Shown piece after piece: positions 19,126 to 27,875 of a stretch of DNA of 64,000 nt (within the stretch, counting starts at the first letter, position 1; each line of letters starts with the position of its first letter). Source of the DNA: Castellaniella sp. S9 (GTDB taxonomy: Bacteria > Pseudomonadota > Gammaproteobacteria > Burkholderiales > Burkholderiaceae_B); contig NZ_JAPFGD010000008.1 in the NCBI RefSeq assembly GCF_027257175.1, positions 62,001 to 126,000 on the forward strand, written 5' to 3'. The notes under the pieces were generated by a model that saw only the letters and a list, made by a program, of their open reading frames with translations, did no database searches and was not told where the DNA came from. A program made the translations under genes and the position numbers.

Positions 19126-20526
19126 TCAGATGGGCGCGGGCAGGGGATCGCCGTCCAGGCCGAGCCATGCGCCCGCGCGGCGCAGTTCGTCCTGCAGATC
19201 GCCGGCCGGCAGCCGCCGGGGCGGGATGGCGCGGCGCAAGGCCAGGGCGCTGCCGGTGCCGGCGGCCTGGCCCATGACGAAGCAGGCGCCGGATACGCGC
19301 GCGGCCGATTGTCCGCCGTGCGTCATGCTCGCGCAACGGCCGGCCACCAGCAGGTTGTCCATGCCCCGGGGCAGCAGCATGCGCCATGGCAGGTGGTTGT
19401 ATCCGCGGCTGGCGGCCCGTCCGGCCGCGTCCTGCGTGCCGTGCGGCCAGCGCCACTCGACCCGTCCGGCCGCGTGCTCCTCGACGGGCCAGCCATTGAC
19501 GCCCACCGTGTCGTCGAAGCTGGCGCACTGCAGGACGTCGTCCTCGCTCAGGACGTAGTCGCCCACGATCCGCCGCGTTTCCCGGATGCCGAGCTGCGGC
19601 GGCAGATCCAGCAGATAGGCATCCTCGAAGCCGGGCATGTCGCGGCGCAGGAAACCCAGGAAATGCGCCGCCTGGCGCCGGCCTTCGCCTTCGGCGGCGG
19701 ACAGCTGCCAGGCGTCGGTGCCGTCCACCGGCCCGCCGTCGGCGCGCGCCAGCTGCGTCACGTTGGCGCGCCACTCCGTCGGATTCTTTTGCGGCCGCAG
19801 GATCGGTCCCTGGCGCGTGAATGTCTCGCCGCGGGCCTGGGCGGCCTGCATGCGCCCGGCCACGTGTCGCCAGGCCTCGCCCGCGCGCACGGGGTCGACG
19901 CCACCGATGCGCATCATCGTGCTGGGATACATCATGGCCTCGCCATCGGCGCCTTTCTCGTAGGGAACGCCCGCGAAGGCCGCGACGTCGCCGTCGCCGG
20001 TGCAATCGATGAAATATTGCGCGCGGATCGCCGCGCGCCCCGACTTGGTCTCGACCACGATGGCGTCGAGGCGTTCCGTGTCCCGCATCAGGACGCCCGC
20101 CACCCAGGCGTGCAGCAGCACCCGCGCGCCACTGGCCGCCAACAGCTCGTCGGCCGCCACCTTGTAGGCCGCGGTATCGTAGGCCTGCGCCGCCATGCGC
20201 GCGCCAAAGAGCAGGTGCGGCGCATTGAGGCCGCCGAGCGCGTCGATGCGCTCCAGCAGTTCCGCGCCGACACCCTGCACCACCCGGCGGATGACGCCAT
20301 GCACATTGGCGTGCAGGCCGCAGAAATTGGTGACGCCCGCCGCCGTGCCCATGCCGCCCAGGAAACCGTAGCGCTCGACCAGCAGGGTGCGCGCCCCGCA
20401 GCGGGCGGCGCTGGCAGCCGCCGCCAGCCCGGCCGGTCCGCCGCCCAGCACCAGCACGTCGACCTCGTCGATGACCGGTGTCTGCCGCGCGGGCTCGGTG
20501 ATGGAGGGTTGGGGGGTGGGATTCAT
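19126..20526 (-). CDS. FAD-dependent oxidoreductase (FAD_oxidored family)
   Basis: A 466-residue flavoprotein with no signal peptide. The dinucleotide-binding motif VDVLVLGGGPAGLAAAASAA is followed by RTLLVERYGFLGGMGTAAGV, typical of the fumarate-reductase-like FAD_oxidored group. YFIDCTGDGDVAAFAGVPYE marks the second FAD contact, and the C-terminal GRCASMTHGGQSAARVSGAC closes the site. The reaction is unknown. It sits between tctA and tctC with short gaps (34 and 33 bp), so it is probably co-transcribed and oxidises or reduces the imported carboxylate, which is inference. Confidence 0.88.
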   Translation of the reverse strand: MNPTPQPSITEPARQTPVIDEVDVLVLGGGPAGLAAAASAARCGARTLLVERYGFLGGMGTAAGVTNFCGLHANVHGVIRRVVQGVGAELLERIDALGGLNAPHLLFGARMAAQAYDTAAYKVAADELLAASGARVLLHAWVAGVLMRDTERLDAIVVETKSGRAAIRAQYFIDCTGDGDVAAFAGVPYEKGADGEAMMYPSTMMRIGGVDPVRAGEAWRHVAGRMQAAQARGETFTRQGPILRPQKNPTEWRANVTQLARADGGPVDGTDAWQLSAAEGEGRRQAAHFLGFLRRDMPGFEDAYLLDLPPQLGIRETRRIVGDYVLSEDDVLQCASFDDTVGVNGWPVEEHAAGRVEWRWPHGTQDAAGRAASRGYNHLPWRMLLPRGMDNLLVAGRCASMTHGGQSAARVSGACFVMGQAAGTGSALALRRAIPPRRLPAGDLQDELRRAGAWLGLDGDPLPAPI

Positions 20527-20560
20527 GGTGTGTTTGAAATATAACAGACCGGATCGCCCT

Positions 20561-22072
20561 TCATTCCTCGACGAAAGCCGCCTGGCGGCGCTTGCGGATG
20601 GCGGGCAGCACCATCGCCGCGAGCAGCGCGGCGGCCAGCACCAGCAGCGTCGCCGAGATCGGCCGGGTCACGAGTATGCTCCAGTCGCCGCGGGACAGCA
20701 GCAGGGCGCGGCGCAGGTTTTCTTCCATCATCGGCCCCAGGATCAGGGCCAGCAGCAGTGGCGCCGGTTCCAGGCCGAGCTTGATGAAGACATAGCCGAG
20801 GATGCCGAACCAGCCCAGCATCCAGATGTCCCAGGTGCTGTTGCTCAGGGAATAGGCCCCGATGGCGCAAAACAGCACGATGGCCGGGAACAGCCAGCGA
20901 TAGGGCAGCGTCAGCAGCTTCACCCAGAGGCCGACCAGCGGCAGGTTGAGGATCACCAGGAAGGCGTTGCCGATCCACATCGAGGCGATCAAGCCCCAGA
21001 ACAGCTCGGGATTGCTCGTCATGACCTGGGGGCCGGGCTGTATGTTGTGGATGATCATGGCACCCACCATCAGCGCCATCACGCTGTTGGGCGGCAGGCC
21101 CAGCGTCAGCAGGGGAATGAAGGCGGTCTGCGAACCCGAGTTGTTGGCGGCCTCGGGGGCGGCCACGCCGCGGATATTGCCCTCGCCCAGGGGCGCCTCG
21201 CCGGGCCGCAGGCGGATCTTCTTTTCCGCCGTATAGGCGGCGAAGGACGAGAGCACGGCGCCGCCGCCGGGCAGCACGCCGAGGACGGCGCCGATCAGGG
21301 TGCCGCGAAAAATGGCGGGCGTCATGCGCCGCCACTCCTTGCGGCCGGGATACAGCTTGGAAATCCCGACCTTGAACACCTGCCGCTTTTCGTCGCCGCG
21401 CGACAGGTTGGCGATGATTTCGCCGTAGCCGAACAAGCCCATCGCAATGACCACGAAATCGATGCCGTTGGACAGCTCGGGGACGTCGAAGGCATAGCGC
21501 TGCACGCCCGAATTGACATCGGCGCCCATCATGCCCAGCAACAGGCCCAGCACGATCATGCCCAGCGCCTTCAGCACCGAGCCCGAGGCCAGAATCACGG
21601 ACCCGATCAGTCCGAGAACGATCAGGGAAAAATACTCCGCGGGGCCGAACTTGAATGCCAGCGCGGTCAAGGGAATCGCGAAGGCGGCGATCACCACAGT
21701 GCCGAAGCAGCCCGCCACGAAGGAGCCCACGGCCGCGGCCGTCAGGGCGTGGCCCGCCCGGCCCTGGCGGGCCATCTGGTAGCCGTCCAGCGTCGTGACC
21801 ACCGACGAGATCTCGCCTGGCAGGTTGACCAGGATGGATGTCGTCGAGCCGCCGTAGGCCGCGCCGTAGTAGATGCCCGCGAGCATGATCAGCGCCGAGG
21901 TCGGATCCAGCGCATAGGTGCTGGGCAGCAATATGGCGATGGTGGCGGTGGGCCCCAGCCCGGGTAGGATGCCGATCATCGTGCCCAGGAGGCAGCCCGC
22001 GAAGGCATAGGCCAGGTTATGGAGCGTAAAGGCAACGCTGAATCCCAGGGCCAGGTGCTGTAGGACGTCCAT
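20561..22072 (-). CDS. tctA: tripartite tricarboxylate transporter, large permease TctA
   Basis: A 503-residue inner-membrane protein with about 11-12 spans. Family signatures are GTMIGILPGLGPTATIAILL near the start and the inverted partner GTLIGAVLGVLPGGGAVLSS in the second half; both form the substrate pocket. The segment YYGAAYGGSTTSILVNLPGE is also invariant. It works with TctB and the Bug receptor. It starts 17 bp after the tctB stop. Confidence 0.96.
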   Translation of the reverse strand: MDVLQHLALGFSVAFTLHNLAYAFAGCLLGTMIGILPGLGPTATIAILLPSTYALDPTSALIMLAGIYYGAAYGGSTTSILVNLPGEISSVVTTLDGYQMARQGRAGHALTAAAVGSFVAGCFGTVVIAAFAIPLTALAFKFGPAEYFSLIVLGLIGSVILASGSVLKALGMIVLGLLLGMMGADVNSGVQRYAFDVPELSNGIDFVVIAMGLFGYGEIIANLSRGDEKRQVFKVGISKLYPGRKEWRRMTPAIFRGTLIGAVLGVLPGGGAVLSSFAAYTAEKKIRLRPGEAPLGEGNIRGVAAPEAANNSGSQTAFIPLLTLGLPPNSVMALMVGAMIIHNIQPGPQVMTSNPELFWGLIASMWIGNAFLVILNLPLVGLWVKLLTLPYRWLFPAIVLFCAIGAYSLSNSTWDIWMLGWFGILGYVFIKLGLEPAPLLLALILGPMMEENLRRALLLSRGDWSILVTRPISATLLVLAAALLAAMVLPAIRKRRQAAFVEE

Positions 22073-22089
22073 GCGTGGGGTCCTCCGCC

Positions 22090-22578
22090 TCAGCCGGCCA
22101 TGAAGTCCGGCCAGCTCTGCAGCTGCATGCCCAGGCCCTGCACGAACACCAGCCAGCTGCCCAGCGCCAGCACGGTCGCCAGGACGGTGGCTTCGCGCAC
22201 CCGGAACCGGGGCCCCGCGCCGGCGGCTACGAGGATGGTGGCCACGGTGGCCGGCACGAATCCGAACGCCGGGATGCCGAGCGCCGGCCAGCCGCCCAGC
22301 AGGATGCCGAACACCATGTTGGCGAGGACGATGAAGACGAGCGGCCGGGGCGCCCAGCGGCCGATCCGCTCGCCGTCCGCGGTGTCGACAGCCAGGGATT
22401 TGATGCAGACGGCCAGGCCGATGAGGGCGAGGATCAGGCTGCAGAGCAGGGGGAAATAACCCGGGCCCATGTGCGCGCTGGTCCCCAGCCGGTAATCGGT
22501 GGCGCCCCAGCCGAAGGCGGTGCCGGCGGCCATGAAGAGCAGGCCGGAGAAAAAGTCCTTCTGGCTTTTGATGCGCAT
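22090..22578 (-). CDS. tctB: tripartite tricarboxylate transporter, small permease TctB
   Basis: A 162-residue membrane protein with four predicted spans. It begins KSQKDFFSGLLFMAAGTAFG and has GPGYFPLLCSLILALIGLAV, both typical of TctB. It is the first gene of the tctB-tctA-FAD oxidoreductase-tctC operon on the minus strand. The ATG at 22578 is the only good start; the 242 bp upstream, shared with the divergent fpr gene, should hold both promoters. Confidence 0.9.
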   Translation of the reverse strand: MRIKSQKDFFSGLLFMAAGTAFGWGATDYRLGTSAHMGPGYFPLLCSLILALIGLAVCIKSLAVDTADGERIGRWAPRPLVFIVLANMVFGILLGGWPALGIPAFGFVPATVATILVAAGAGPRFRVREATVLATVLALGSWLVFVQGLGMQLQSWPDFMAG

Positions 22579-22820
22579 GGGATCCTATCCTTTTCGACGG
22601 GCGGGTCGACGGCCGCCGCCCGCGGTTGAGGCCGATACCGCGAGCCGGCCATGGGCGGATTGTATTGCAGCCGCCCTGCCGGGCACCGGCGCCGGGCGCC
22701 GGGAACCACCGCCGCCCGGTGTAAAATGGGGGCGGCCAGCTTGGCTACACGCCCCCGCGGCTTGCAATTCGCGGTTCCGCCCTTACCATTCCCATACGAC
22801 GGTTTCTATTCGCGATCATC

Positions 22821-23597
22821 ATGGCAGCCTTCAATTCCGAACAGGTCCTCAGCGTGCGTCACTGGAACGACACGCTGTTCTCTTTCAAAACCACGCGGGA
22901 CCCGGGGCTGCGCTTCCACAACGGCCACTTCGTCATGCTGGGCCTCGAGGTCGACGGCAAACCGCTGATGCGCGCCTACAGCATCGCCAGCGCCAACCAC
23001 GAGGACAACCTCGAGTTCTTCAGCATCAAGGTGCCCAACGGCCCGCTGACCTCGCGCCTGCAGCATCTCAAGGCGGGCGATTCGATCCTGGTCAGCCGCA
23101 AGCCGGTCGGCACCCTCGTGGCCGACGACCTCAAGCCCGGCCGTCGCCTGTACCTGTTCGCCACCGGCACCGGCCTGGCGCCCTTCCTCAGCATCATCAA
23201 GGACCCCGAGGTCTACGAGCGCTTTGAAAAGATCGTGCTGGTGCACGGGGTGCGCTTCGTCAGCGAGCTCGCCTATGCGGACTACCTCCGGCGGGACTTG
23301 CCCCAGGATGAATACCTGGGGGACGTGGTGCGCGACAAGCTCATCTATTACCCCACCGTCACGCGCGAGCCCTTCGAGCACCAGGGACGGATCACCGCGC
23401 TGGTCGACAGCGGCCGGCTGTTCGACGACATCGGCCTGCCGCCGCTCGACCCGGCGCTCGACCGCGCCATGATCTGCGGCAGCCCCGCGATGCTGACGGA
23501 CGTGCGCCGGATGCTCGACGATCGTGGCTTCGTGGTATCGCCCGGCGTGGGCGAGCCGGGCGACTACGTCTACGAGCGCGCCTTCGCCGAAAAATAG
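22821..23597 (+). CDS. fpr: ferredoxin/flavodoxin-NADP+ reductase
   Basis: A 258-residue FAD enzyme passing electrons between NADPH and ferredoxin or flavodoxin. RAYSIASANHEDNLEFFSIK is the FAD-binding RxYS motif, LFATGTGLAPFLSIIKDP the NADP phosphate site, and MICGSPAMLTDVRRML the late NADP segment. The ending VYERAFAEK fits subclass-I bacterial FPRs. The first ATG is used. A hairpin terminator lies just downstream. FPR activity is often linked to oxidative-stress responses, in line with the oxyR-dps block further on. Confidence 0.95.
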   Translation: MAAFNSEQVLSVRHWNDTLFSFKTTRDPGLRFHNGHFVMLGLEVDGKPLMRAYSIASANHEDNLEFFSIKVPNGPLTSRLQHLKAGDSILVSRKPVGTLVADDLKPGRRLYLFATGTGLAPFLSIIKDPEVYERFEKIVLVHGVRFVSELAYADYLRRDLPQDEYLGDVVRDKLIYYPTVTREPFEHQGRITALVDSGRLFDDIGLPPLDPALDRAMICGSPAMLTDVRRMLDDRGFVVSPGVGEPGDYVYERAFAEK

Positions 23598-23620
23598 CGG
23601 CGGCCTTGCCATGCCTGCAG

Positions 23621-23652
23621 GCCCTCCGGCGGCTGTCCGCTCGAGGGCTTTT
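23621..23652 (+). terminator. intrinsic terminator after fpr
   Basis: GCCCTC and GAGGGC pair around a loop that itself contains a GGCGG/CCGC stem, followed by TTTT and further T-rich sequence. Confidence 0.6.
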
Positions 23653-23712
23653 ACTTTTGTCTATTGATCTGTAAACTCCGATAGTCATTCAACACGAGAC
23701 CGGAACATCATC

Positions 23713-24099
23713 ATGAGCAAGGCAATCATCCATACCGACACCGCGCCGGCCGCGGTGGGCCCGTATTCCCAGGCCGTCAGCGCCCAGGCGGGCCGGCTGG
23801 TCTTCCTGTCCGGCCAGATCGGCCTGGAGCCGGGCACCGGCGAGCTCGTCTCCGAGAATTTCGAGGGTCAGGTGCGCCAGTCCTTCGCCAATATGCAGGC
23901 GGTCATCGCCGCCGCCGGCGGCACCCTGGACAACATCGTCAAGCTCACCCTGTTCCTGACCGACCTCAGCAAGTTCGCCAGCGCCAACGCGATCATGGCC
24001 GAGATCATCCCGGAACCCTATCCCGCGCGCTCGACGATCGGCGTGGCCAGCCTGCCCAAGGGCGCGCAGTTCGAGGTCGAGGCCATCCTCGCCCTCTAG
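23713..24099 (+). CDS. ridA: RidA family enamine/imine deaminase
   Basis: A 128-residue trimeric protein that hydrolyses reactive 2-aminoacrylate and other enamines from PLP enzymes. The sequence shows TAPAAVGPYSQAVSA, FLSGQIGLEPGTGEL and the C-terminal RSTIGVASLPKGAQFEVEAI, including the conserved Arg and Glu of the active site. It has its own upstream gap with a terminator from fpr, and recG begins 6 bp after its stop. Confidence 0.96.
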   Translation: MSKAIIHTDTAPAAVGPYSQAVSAQAGRLVFLSGQIGLEPGTGELVSENFEGQVRQSFANMQAVIAAAGGTLDNIVKLTLFLTDLSKFASANAIMAEIIPEPYPARSTIGVASLPKGAQFEVEAILAL

Positions 24100-24105
24100 G
24101 GCACC

Positions 24106-26172
24106 TTGAACACCGCCACGTCCCGCAAGGCCGGCACCGCCCGCGGCCCGGTCCCGGCGGAGTCTGCCTCGGAGCGCAAGTTCCGCAAGCTCGGCTTATG
24201 CCGGCCGGCGGACTTCATCGTCCACCTGCCGCTGCGCTACGAGGACGAGACCCGCATCACGCCCGTCGGGCAGGCGCGCACGGGCCGGCATGCGGTCCTC
24301 GAGGGCGAGATCATCCATAGCGAGGTCCAGCACCGTCCGCGGCGCCAGCTGCTGGCCGTGCTCGAGGACGGCAGCGGGCGCATCACCCTGCGCTGGCTGC
24401 ACGTCTACCCCGGGCAGCACGAACGGGTGCGTGCCGGGCGGCGGCTGCGGGCGCGCGGCGAAGTGCGCGCGGGCTTCGGCGGCCCCGAGATCGTGCACCC
24501 CCTGATTTCCGAGGCCGGCACCGAGTTGCCGCGCACCCTGACGCCGATCTATCCCACGACCCAGGGCCTGAGCCAGCCCAGCCTGCGCAAGGCGATCGAC
24601 GAGGCGCTGGCGCGGGCCGACCTGGACGATACCCTGCCACCGCAGATTCTCCAGGCCTATGACCTCGCGCCCTTCGAGGCCTCCTTGCGGATGTTGCACC
24701 GCCCAACGCCCGACGTGTCTCTGGACGACCTGGCCGGGCATCGCCATCCCGCCTGGCGGCGCATCAAATTCGACGAGCTGCTGGCGCAGCAGCTCGCCCT
24801 GGCGGCCGCCCGCGCGGCCAGGCTGGCCCAGCGCGCCCGGGCGCTCGTGCCCGGCGACGACCTGCTCGACCGCCTGCGGGCCAGCCTGCCGTTCGCCCTG
24901 ACGGCGGCCCAGCAGCGCGCCATCGACCAGATTGCCGCGGATCTGGCCCAGGGCCACCCCATGCACCGTCTGCTGCAGGGCGACGTGGGCAGCGGCAAGA
25001 CCATCGTCGCGGCCTGCGCCGCCGCGCAGGCGATCTCGGCGGGGGCCCAGGTGGCGATCATGGCGCCGACCGAGATCCTCGCCGAGCAGCATCTGCGCAA
25101 GTTTTCGGAATGGCTCGAGCCCCTGGGCGTGCAGGTGGCCTGGCTCACCGGGACCTTGAGCGCGGCGGCCCGCCGCGCCGCGCTGGCGGCGATCGCCTCG
25201 GGCGAGGCCCGGCTGGCGGTCGGCACGCAGGCGCTGATCCAGGACAAGGTCGTCTTCCGCGACCTGGGCCTGGTGATCACCGACGAGCAGCATCGCTTCG
25301 GCGTGGGACAGCGCCTGGACCTCAACCGCAAGGGCGAGGCCGAAGGCGTCCAGCCGCATCAGCTCAGCATGAGCGCCACCCCCATCCCGCGCACCCTGGC
25401 GATGGCGTTTTTCGCCGACATGGAGGTCTCCGTGATCGACGAGCTGCCGCCGGGGCGTACGCCGGTGCTGACCAAGCTGTTTGCCGACACCCGGCGCGAC
25501 GAGATCCTGACGCGGATCGGCGACGAGGTGAGGGCGGGGCGGCAGGCGTACTGGGTCTGCCCCCTGGTCGAGGAAAGCGAAGCCCTGCAGCTGCAGACCG
25601 CCGTGGACACCTGGGAACGCCTGCGCGGCATGCTGCCGGACTTGCGGGTCGGCCTCATGCACGGACGCCTGCCGGCGCAGGACAAGGCCGAGGTCATGGG
25701 GGCGTTTCGCGACGGCCGCATCGATCTGTTGGTCAGCACCACTGTGATCGAGGTCGGGGTCGACGTGCCCAATGCCACCCTCATGGTGATCGAGCACGCC
25801 GAGCGCTTCGGCCTGGCCCAGTTGCACCAGTTGCGCGGCCGCGTCGGGCGCGGCGCGGGCGAATCCGCCTGCGTGCTGCTCTACCAGCCTCCCTTGTCCG
25901 GCGTGGCGCGCGAGCGCCTGCGGGCCATGTACGAGACCAGCGACGGCTTCGAGATCGCCCGGCGCGATCTCGCCCAGCGCGGGCCGGGCGAGTTGCTGGG
26001 CATCCGTCAGTCGGGACAGGCGCTGCTGCGCTTTGCCGACCTGTCGGCCGACGAGGATCTGCTGGAGCAGGCCCGCGAGGCGGCGGCGCGGCTGGCGGCG
26101 GATTTTCCGAAGCATGCGCTGGCGCATCAGCGGCGCTGGATGCAGGGCAGGGCGCAGTACCTGCGCAGTTGA
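24106..26172 (+). CDS. recG: ATP-dependent DNA helicase RecG
   Basis: Reverses stalled replication forks and branch-migrates recombination intermediates. The 688-residue protein has an N-terminal wedge/OB domain (RYEDETRITPVG, GRITLRWLHVYPGQ). It then has helicase motifs: AQQRAIDQI, Walker A LLQGDVGSGKT, MAPTEILAEQH, the DExH-type DEQHRFGVGQR, SATPIPRT and the C-terminal TTVIEVGVDVPNA and QLRGRVGRG. The start is TTG at 24106, 6 bp after ridA; no ATG fits the family N-terminus. Confidence 0.97.
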   Translation: MNTATSRKAGTARGPVPAESASERKFRKLGLCRPADFIVHLPLRYEDETRITPVGQARTGRHAVLEGEIIHSEVQHRPRRQLLAVLEDGSGRITLRWLHVYPGQHERVRAGRRLRARGEVRAGFGGPEIVHPLISEAGTELPRTLTPIYPTTQGLSQPSLRKAIDEALARADLDDTLPPQILQAYDLAPFEASLRMLHRPTPDVSLDDLAGHRHPAWRRIKFDELLAQQLALAAARAARLAQRARALVPGDDLLDRLRASLPFALTAAQQRAIDQIAADLAQGHPMHRLLQGDVGSGKTIVAACAAAQAISAGAQVAIMAPTEILAEQHLRKFSEWLEPLGVQVAWLTGTLSAAARRAALAAIASGEARLAVGTQALIQDKVVFRDLGLVITDEQHRFGVGQRLDLNRKGEAEGVQPHQLSMSATPIPRTLAMAFFADMEVSVIDELPPGRTPVLTKLFADTRRDEILTRIGDEVRAGRQAYWVCPLVEESEALQLQTAVDTWERLRGMLPDLRVGLMHGRLPAQDKAEVMGAFRDGRIDLLVSTTVIEVGVDVPNATLMVIEHAERFGLAQLHQLRGRVGRGAGESACVLLYQPPLSGVARERLRAMYETSDGFEIARRDLAQRGPGELLGIRQSGQALLRFADLSADEDLLEQAREAAARLAADFPKHALAHQRRWMQGRAQYLRS

Positions 26173-26217
26173 ATTTTTTGGACCCCTCAGCATATCGCGA
26201 GTCAGCAGGCAATCATC

Positions 26218-27174
26218 ATGACCTTGACCGAACTGAAGTACATCGTGGCCGTGGCGCGGGAGCGCCACTTCGGGCGCGCCGCCGAGGCCTGCTTCGTCAG
26301 CCAGCCCACCCTGTCCGTGGCCATCCGCAAGCTCGAGGAAGAACTCGGCGTGGTGCTGTTCGAGCGCGGCGGCGCCGAGGTGGGCATCACGCCGATCGGC
26401 TTGCGGGTGGTGGCCCAGGCCCAGCGCGTCCTCGAAGAAGGCGCCAATCTGCGCGAGATCGCCCGCCAGGGCCACGACCCCCTCGAGGGGCCCCTGCGCG
26501 TGGGCGTGATCTATACCGTCGGACCTTATCTGTTGCCGCATCTGGTGCCGGCCCAGATCCGCGCCACGCCGCAGATGCCGCTGCTGCTTCAGGAAAACTA
26601 CACGGCGCGCCTGCTCGAGCTGCTGCGCCAGGGCGAGATCGACTGCGCCATCCTCGCGCTGCCCCTGCCGGACACCGGGCTGGCGCAGTGCGCCCTGTAC
26701 GACGAACCGTTTTACGTGGCCCTGCCGCACAACCATCCCTGGGCGGCCAGCAGACAGATCGATTCGGCCAAGCTCAAAGAGGAAACCATGCTGCTGCTGG
26801 GCGCGGGGCATTGTTTCCGCGACCAGGTGCTCGAAGTGTGCCCCGAGCTGTCCCGCTTCTCGGCCTCCAGCGAGGGCATCCAGCGGACCTTCGAGGGTTC
26901 GTCGCTCGAGACCATACGCCACATGGTGGCCGCCGGCATCGGCATCACGGTGATGCCGGCCAGCGCCCTGGGCATGCGCGGCGAGGAAAATCAATTCCTG
27001 GCCTTCGTGCCGTTCAAGCCTCCGGTGCCGGATCGTCGCGTGGTCCTGGTCTGGCGCAAGAGCTTCCCGCGGCTCGCGGCCATCGAGGCGCTGGTACAGG
27101 CCGTGCGCTATTGCGGGATCCCCGGCGTGACCATGCTCGAGGACGCGGCCGCCCTGGCGGGCGAGGCGGGCTGA
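26218..27174 (+). CDS. oxyR: hydrogen peroxide sensor OxyR (LysR family)
   Basis: A 318-residue regulator. The winged helix is at residues 1-60 (LTELKYIVAVARERHFGRAA, FVSQPTLSVAIRKLEEELG). The peroxide-sensing pair is present at exactly Cys199 and Cys208 (GAGHCFRDQVLEVC), so the disulfide switch should work. It follows recG at 45 bp, a widespread arrangement in betaproteobacteria, and is followed by dps, a classical OxyR target. Confidence 0.96.
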   Translation: MTLTELKYIVAVARERHFGRAAEACFVSQPTLSVAIRKLEEELGVVLFERGGAEVGITPIGLRVVAQAQRVLEEGANLREIARQGHDPLEGPLRVGVIYTVGPYLLPHLVPAQIRATPQMPLLLQENYTARLLELLRQGEIDCAILALPLPDTGLAQCALYDEPFYVALPHNHPWAASRQIDSAKLKEETMLLLGAGHCFRDQVLEVCPELSRFSASSEGIQRTFEGSSLETIRHMVAAGIGITVMPASALGMRGEENQFLAFVPFKPPVPDRRVVLVWRKSFPRLAAIEALVQAVRYCGIPGVTMLEDAAALAGEAG

Positions 27175-27214
27175 ACGGCGCCGTGGACCCCTTTGGCGAG
27201 GCAGCGCGGCGCCT

Positions 27215-27244
27215 CTGACGAGGCAGGCCCATGCGTGCTATTCT
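27215..27244 (+). promoter_or_regulatory. candidate dps promoter
   Basis: CTGACG at 27215-27220 and TATTCT at 27239-27244 are 18 bp apart in the 99-bp gap before dps. The match is moderate. OxyR binding here is likely from context, but I could not resolve a clear OxyR box. Confidence 0.4.
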
Positions 27245-27273
27245 GGTTCGGTCCGCATTCCAAGGAGTCTGAA

Positions 27274-27786
27274 ATGGCAAAGGCCTCAAAGCGCACCCCC
27301 AAAGCCTCGAACGCCGATCTGGCAATTGACATCGGCATCTCGGAAAAGGACCGCGCCGCGGTTGTCGACGAGCTCTCCAAAACGCTCGCCGATGCATACA
27401 CGCTGTATCTCATGACCCATAACTTCCACTGGAACGTGACCGGGCCGATGTTCAGCACCCTGCATCAACTGTTCATGACCCAGTACACCGAGATGTGGCA
27501 GGCGCTCGACGCCATCGCCGAGCGCATCCGCGCCCTGGGACATTACGCGCCCGGCACGTATGCCGAATATGCGCGCCTGTCCTCGATCGCGGAACCCACC
27601 TCGGTGCCGTCCGCCGAGGACATGATCCGCATGCTGGTGGCGGGCAACGAGGCTGTCGCCAAGACCGCCCGCAGCGCCTTCCAGCGCGCCGACAAGGCCA
27701 ACGACCAGCCCACCGCCGACCTGCTGACCCAGCGCCTGGACGTGCACGAAAAGAACGCCTGGATGCTGCGCAGCCTGCTCGCCTGA
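27274..27786 (+). CDS. dps: Dps family DNA-binding ferritin
   Basis: A 170-residue mini-ferritin that forms a 12-mer, stores iron, consumes H2O2 and coats DNA. The ferroxidase site residues are in [17 protein letters not shown] and [19 protein letters not shown] (His, His, Asp, Glu). The N-terminus [11 protein letters not shown] is lysine-rich, as in DNA-binding Dps. The ATG at 27274 is chosen for the AAGGAG eight bases before it, over an in-frame start at 27193. It is probably induced by the adjacent oxyR. Confidence 0.94.
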   Translation: MAKASKRTPKASNADLAIDIGISEKDRAAVVDELSKTLADAYTLYLMTHNFHWNVTGPMFSTLHQLFMTQYTEMWQALDAIAERIRALGHYAPGTYAEYARLSSIAEPTSVPSAEDMIRMLVAGNEAVAKTARSAFQRADKANDQPTADLLTQRLDVHEKNAWMLRSLLA

Positions 27787-27875
27787 TTGACGTACGCGTA
27801 AACCCTCAGGCAGCCGCCACCCACGCTCTGTAACTTTCGATGTATCCTCTTTCGGTATTTTCAAAGGAGGTTGAT

